Source of the DNA: JAJYTL01 sp046705265
GTDB lineage: Bacteria > Pseudomonadota > Alphaproteobacteria > Ferrovibrionales > Ferrovibrionaceae
Assembly: GCA_046705265.1 (NCBI GenBank)
Contig: JBJKQL010000029.1
Location: 1-6,318, forward strand
DNA length: 6,318 bases
Reading direction: 5' to 3'
Shown here piece after piece: positions 6,067 through 6,318 of this stretch. The notes beneath the pieces are model-generated. The model ran no database searches, was not told the DNA's origin, and was given only the letters and a program-made list of their open reading frames with translations. Each line of letters starts with the position of its first letter. The first letter of the stretch is position 1. The translations under genes and the position numbers were made by a program.

Positions 6067-6083
6067 CAACTGCCGAATTTAGG
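6067..6083 (-). repeat. Right terminal inverted repeat of the insertion sequence
   Basis: Read on the minus strand from 6083 it gives CCTAAATTCGGCAGTTG, 16 of 17 identical to the left end. It ends the element 71 bases after the transposase stop. Confidence 0.88.
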
Positions 6084-6116
6084 TTGAACGATGTGCCGAT
6101 CTGACCTCATGTGTGA

Positions 6117-6189
6117 ACGTATATGGACCCCGCCCGATTGCAACAGGCTGACTGGATCCGGTGCAACAGTCACAACTGCTGACGTATAT
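6117..6189. repeat. Compact set of nested direct repeats beside the insertion sequence
   Basis: ACGTATAT occurs at 6117-6124 and 6182-6189. TGCAACAG occurs at 6139-6146 and 6162-6169. GCTGAC occurs at 6147-6152 and 6178-6183. CAACAGT and ACTGCTG around 6164-6181 also form an imperfect dyad. No gene is supported in 6084-6318; open frames on both strands are short and unrecognised. Confidence 0.35.
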
Positions 6190-6318
6190 CTGGCTTCTTG
6201 ATGCGGCCCGATGATTCGAGGCCGCGAGCCCCGATGGATTTTCGCGCGCTTCCACCTCAACGGCCCCCAGACATTGGCTTGCGCCATGCCGGTCCACACA
6301 CCAGGTTCGGGAAGCGAC

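Larger units (their letters stand above)
4404..6083 (+). mobile_element. Complete IS1380-family insertion sequence (1680 bp)
   Basis: The element is bounded by terminal inverted repeats. The left end reads CCTAAATTCGGCGGTTG (4404-4420), and the right end, read inward on the minus strand from 6083, gives CCTAAATTCGGCAGTTG, 16 of 17 identical. It carries one transposase gene filling almost its whole length. Ends starting with CC, the overall length and the transposase signature agree with the IS1380 family. That family normally leaves a target duplication of about 4 bp; here the flanks are TTAT on the left and TTGA on the right, so none is visible. Confidence 0.88.

Noticed and set aside
5563..6069. 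168-codon open frame antisense to the transposase
   Set aside because: Long antisense frames are expected in GC-rich genes; the plus-strand frame has the full catalytic signature.
6275..6291. Plus-strand TTGGCTTGCGCCATGCC resembling a -24/-12 element
   Set aside because: About 10 of 14 positions match and no downstream gene is visible before the window ends.
6057..6299. 80- and 72-codon minus-strand frames at the right edge
   Set aside because: One runs into the insertion sequence end, neither has a recognisable motif, and the two overlap in different frames.
1..6318. CRISPR arrays, tRNA and rRNA genes
   Set aside because: No regularly spaced repeats of CRISPR type, no tRNA cloverleaf with TTCGA-type arm in the right setting, and no rRNA core sequence were found by eye.

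Overview
The window looks like an accessory region of a proteobacterial chromosome or plasmid. The fairly GC-rich coding sequence, the hybrid-kinase architecture and the short edge gene suggest an alphaproteobacterium, perhaps of the rhizobial order. That placement is an inference from protein style; no taxonomic marker is present.

Left half (1-3519): three genes lie on the minus strand and read leftwards. First is a 534-residue PAS / histidine-kinase-like / receiver protein (3519-1915). After a 267-nt gap comes a 467-residue sigma-54-dependent activator (1647-244). After a further 159 nt comes the first 28 codons of a small unidentified protein that leaves the window at base 1. The kinase-like protein keeps the phospho-accepting His and the receiver Asp, but nearly every ATP-binding box is replaced while the reading frame stays open. 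The activator has an intact AAA+ engine (GESGTGKE, GAFTGA, Walker B, Fis-type HTH) but a receiver-like N-terminus with Asn where the phospho-Asp would be and Leu in place of the Lys. The two proteins together look like a two-component pair in which both ordinary phosphotransfer partners have decayed or been repurposed.

Regulatory region (3520-4403): no convincing gene. It holds a good candidate sigma-54 promoter (about 3619-3638, minus strand; -24 GG at 3635-3634, -12 GC at 3623-3622) pointing at the kinase-like gene. This suggests that the activator drives its own partner gene in a feedback circuit. Direct and inverted repeats lie upstream at typical or extended enhancer distances. The part nearest the insertion sequence contains RNA-like hairpins of uncertain origin.

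Right half (4404-6083): one complete IS1380-family insertion sequence of 1680 bp, with 17-bp terminal inverted repeats (16 of 17 matching) starting CCTAAATTCGGC and an intact 516-residue DDE transposase on the plus strand. No target duplication is visible at its edges. The last 235 bases (6084-6318) hold no gene I can support, only a compact set of short repeats.
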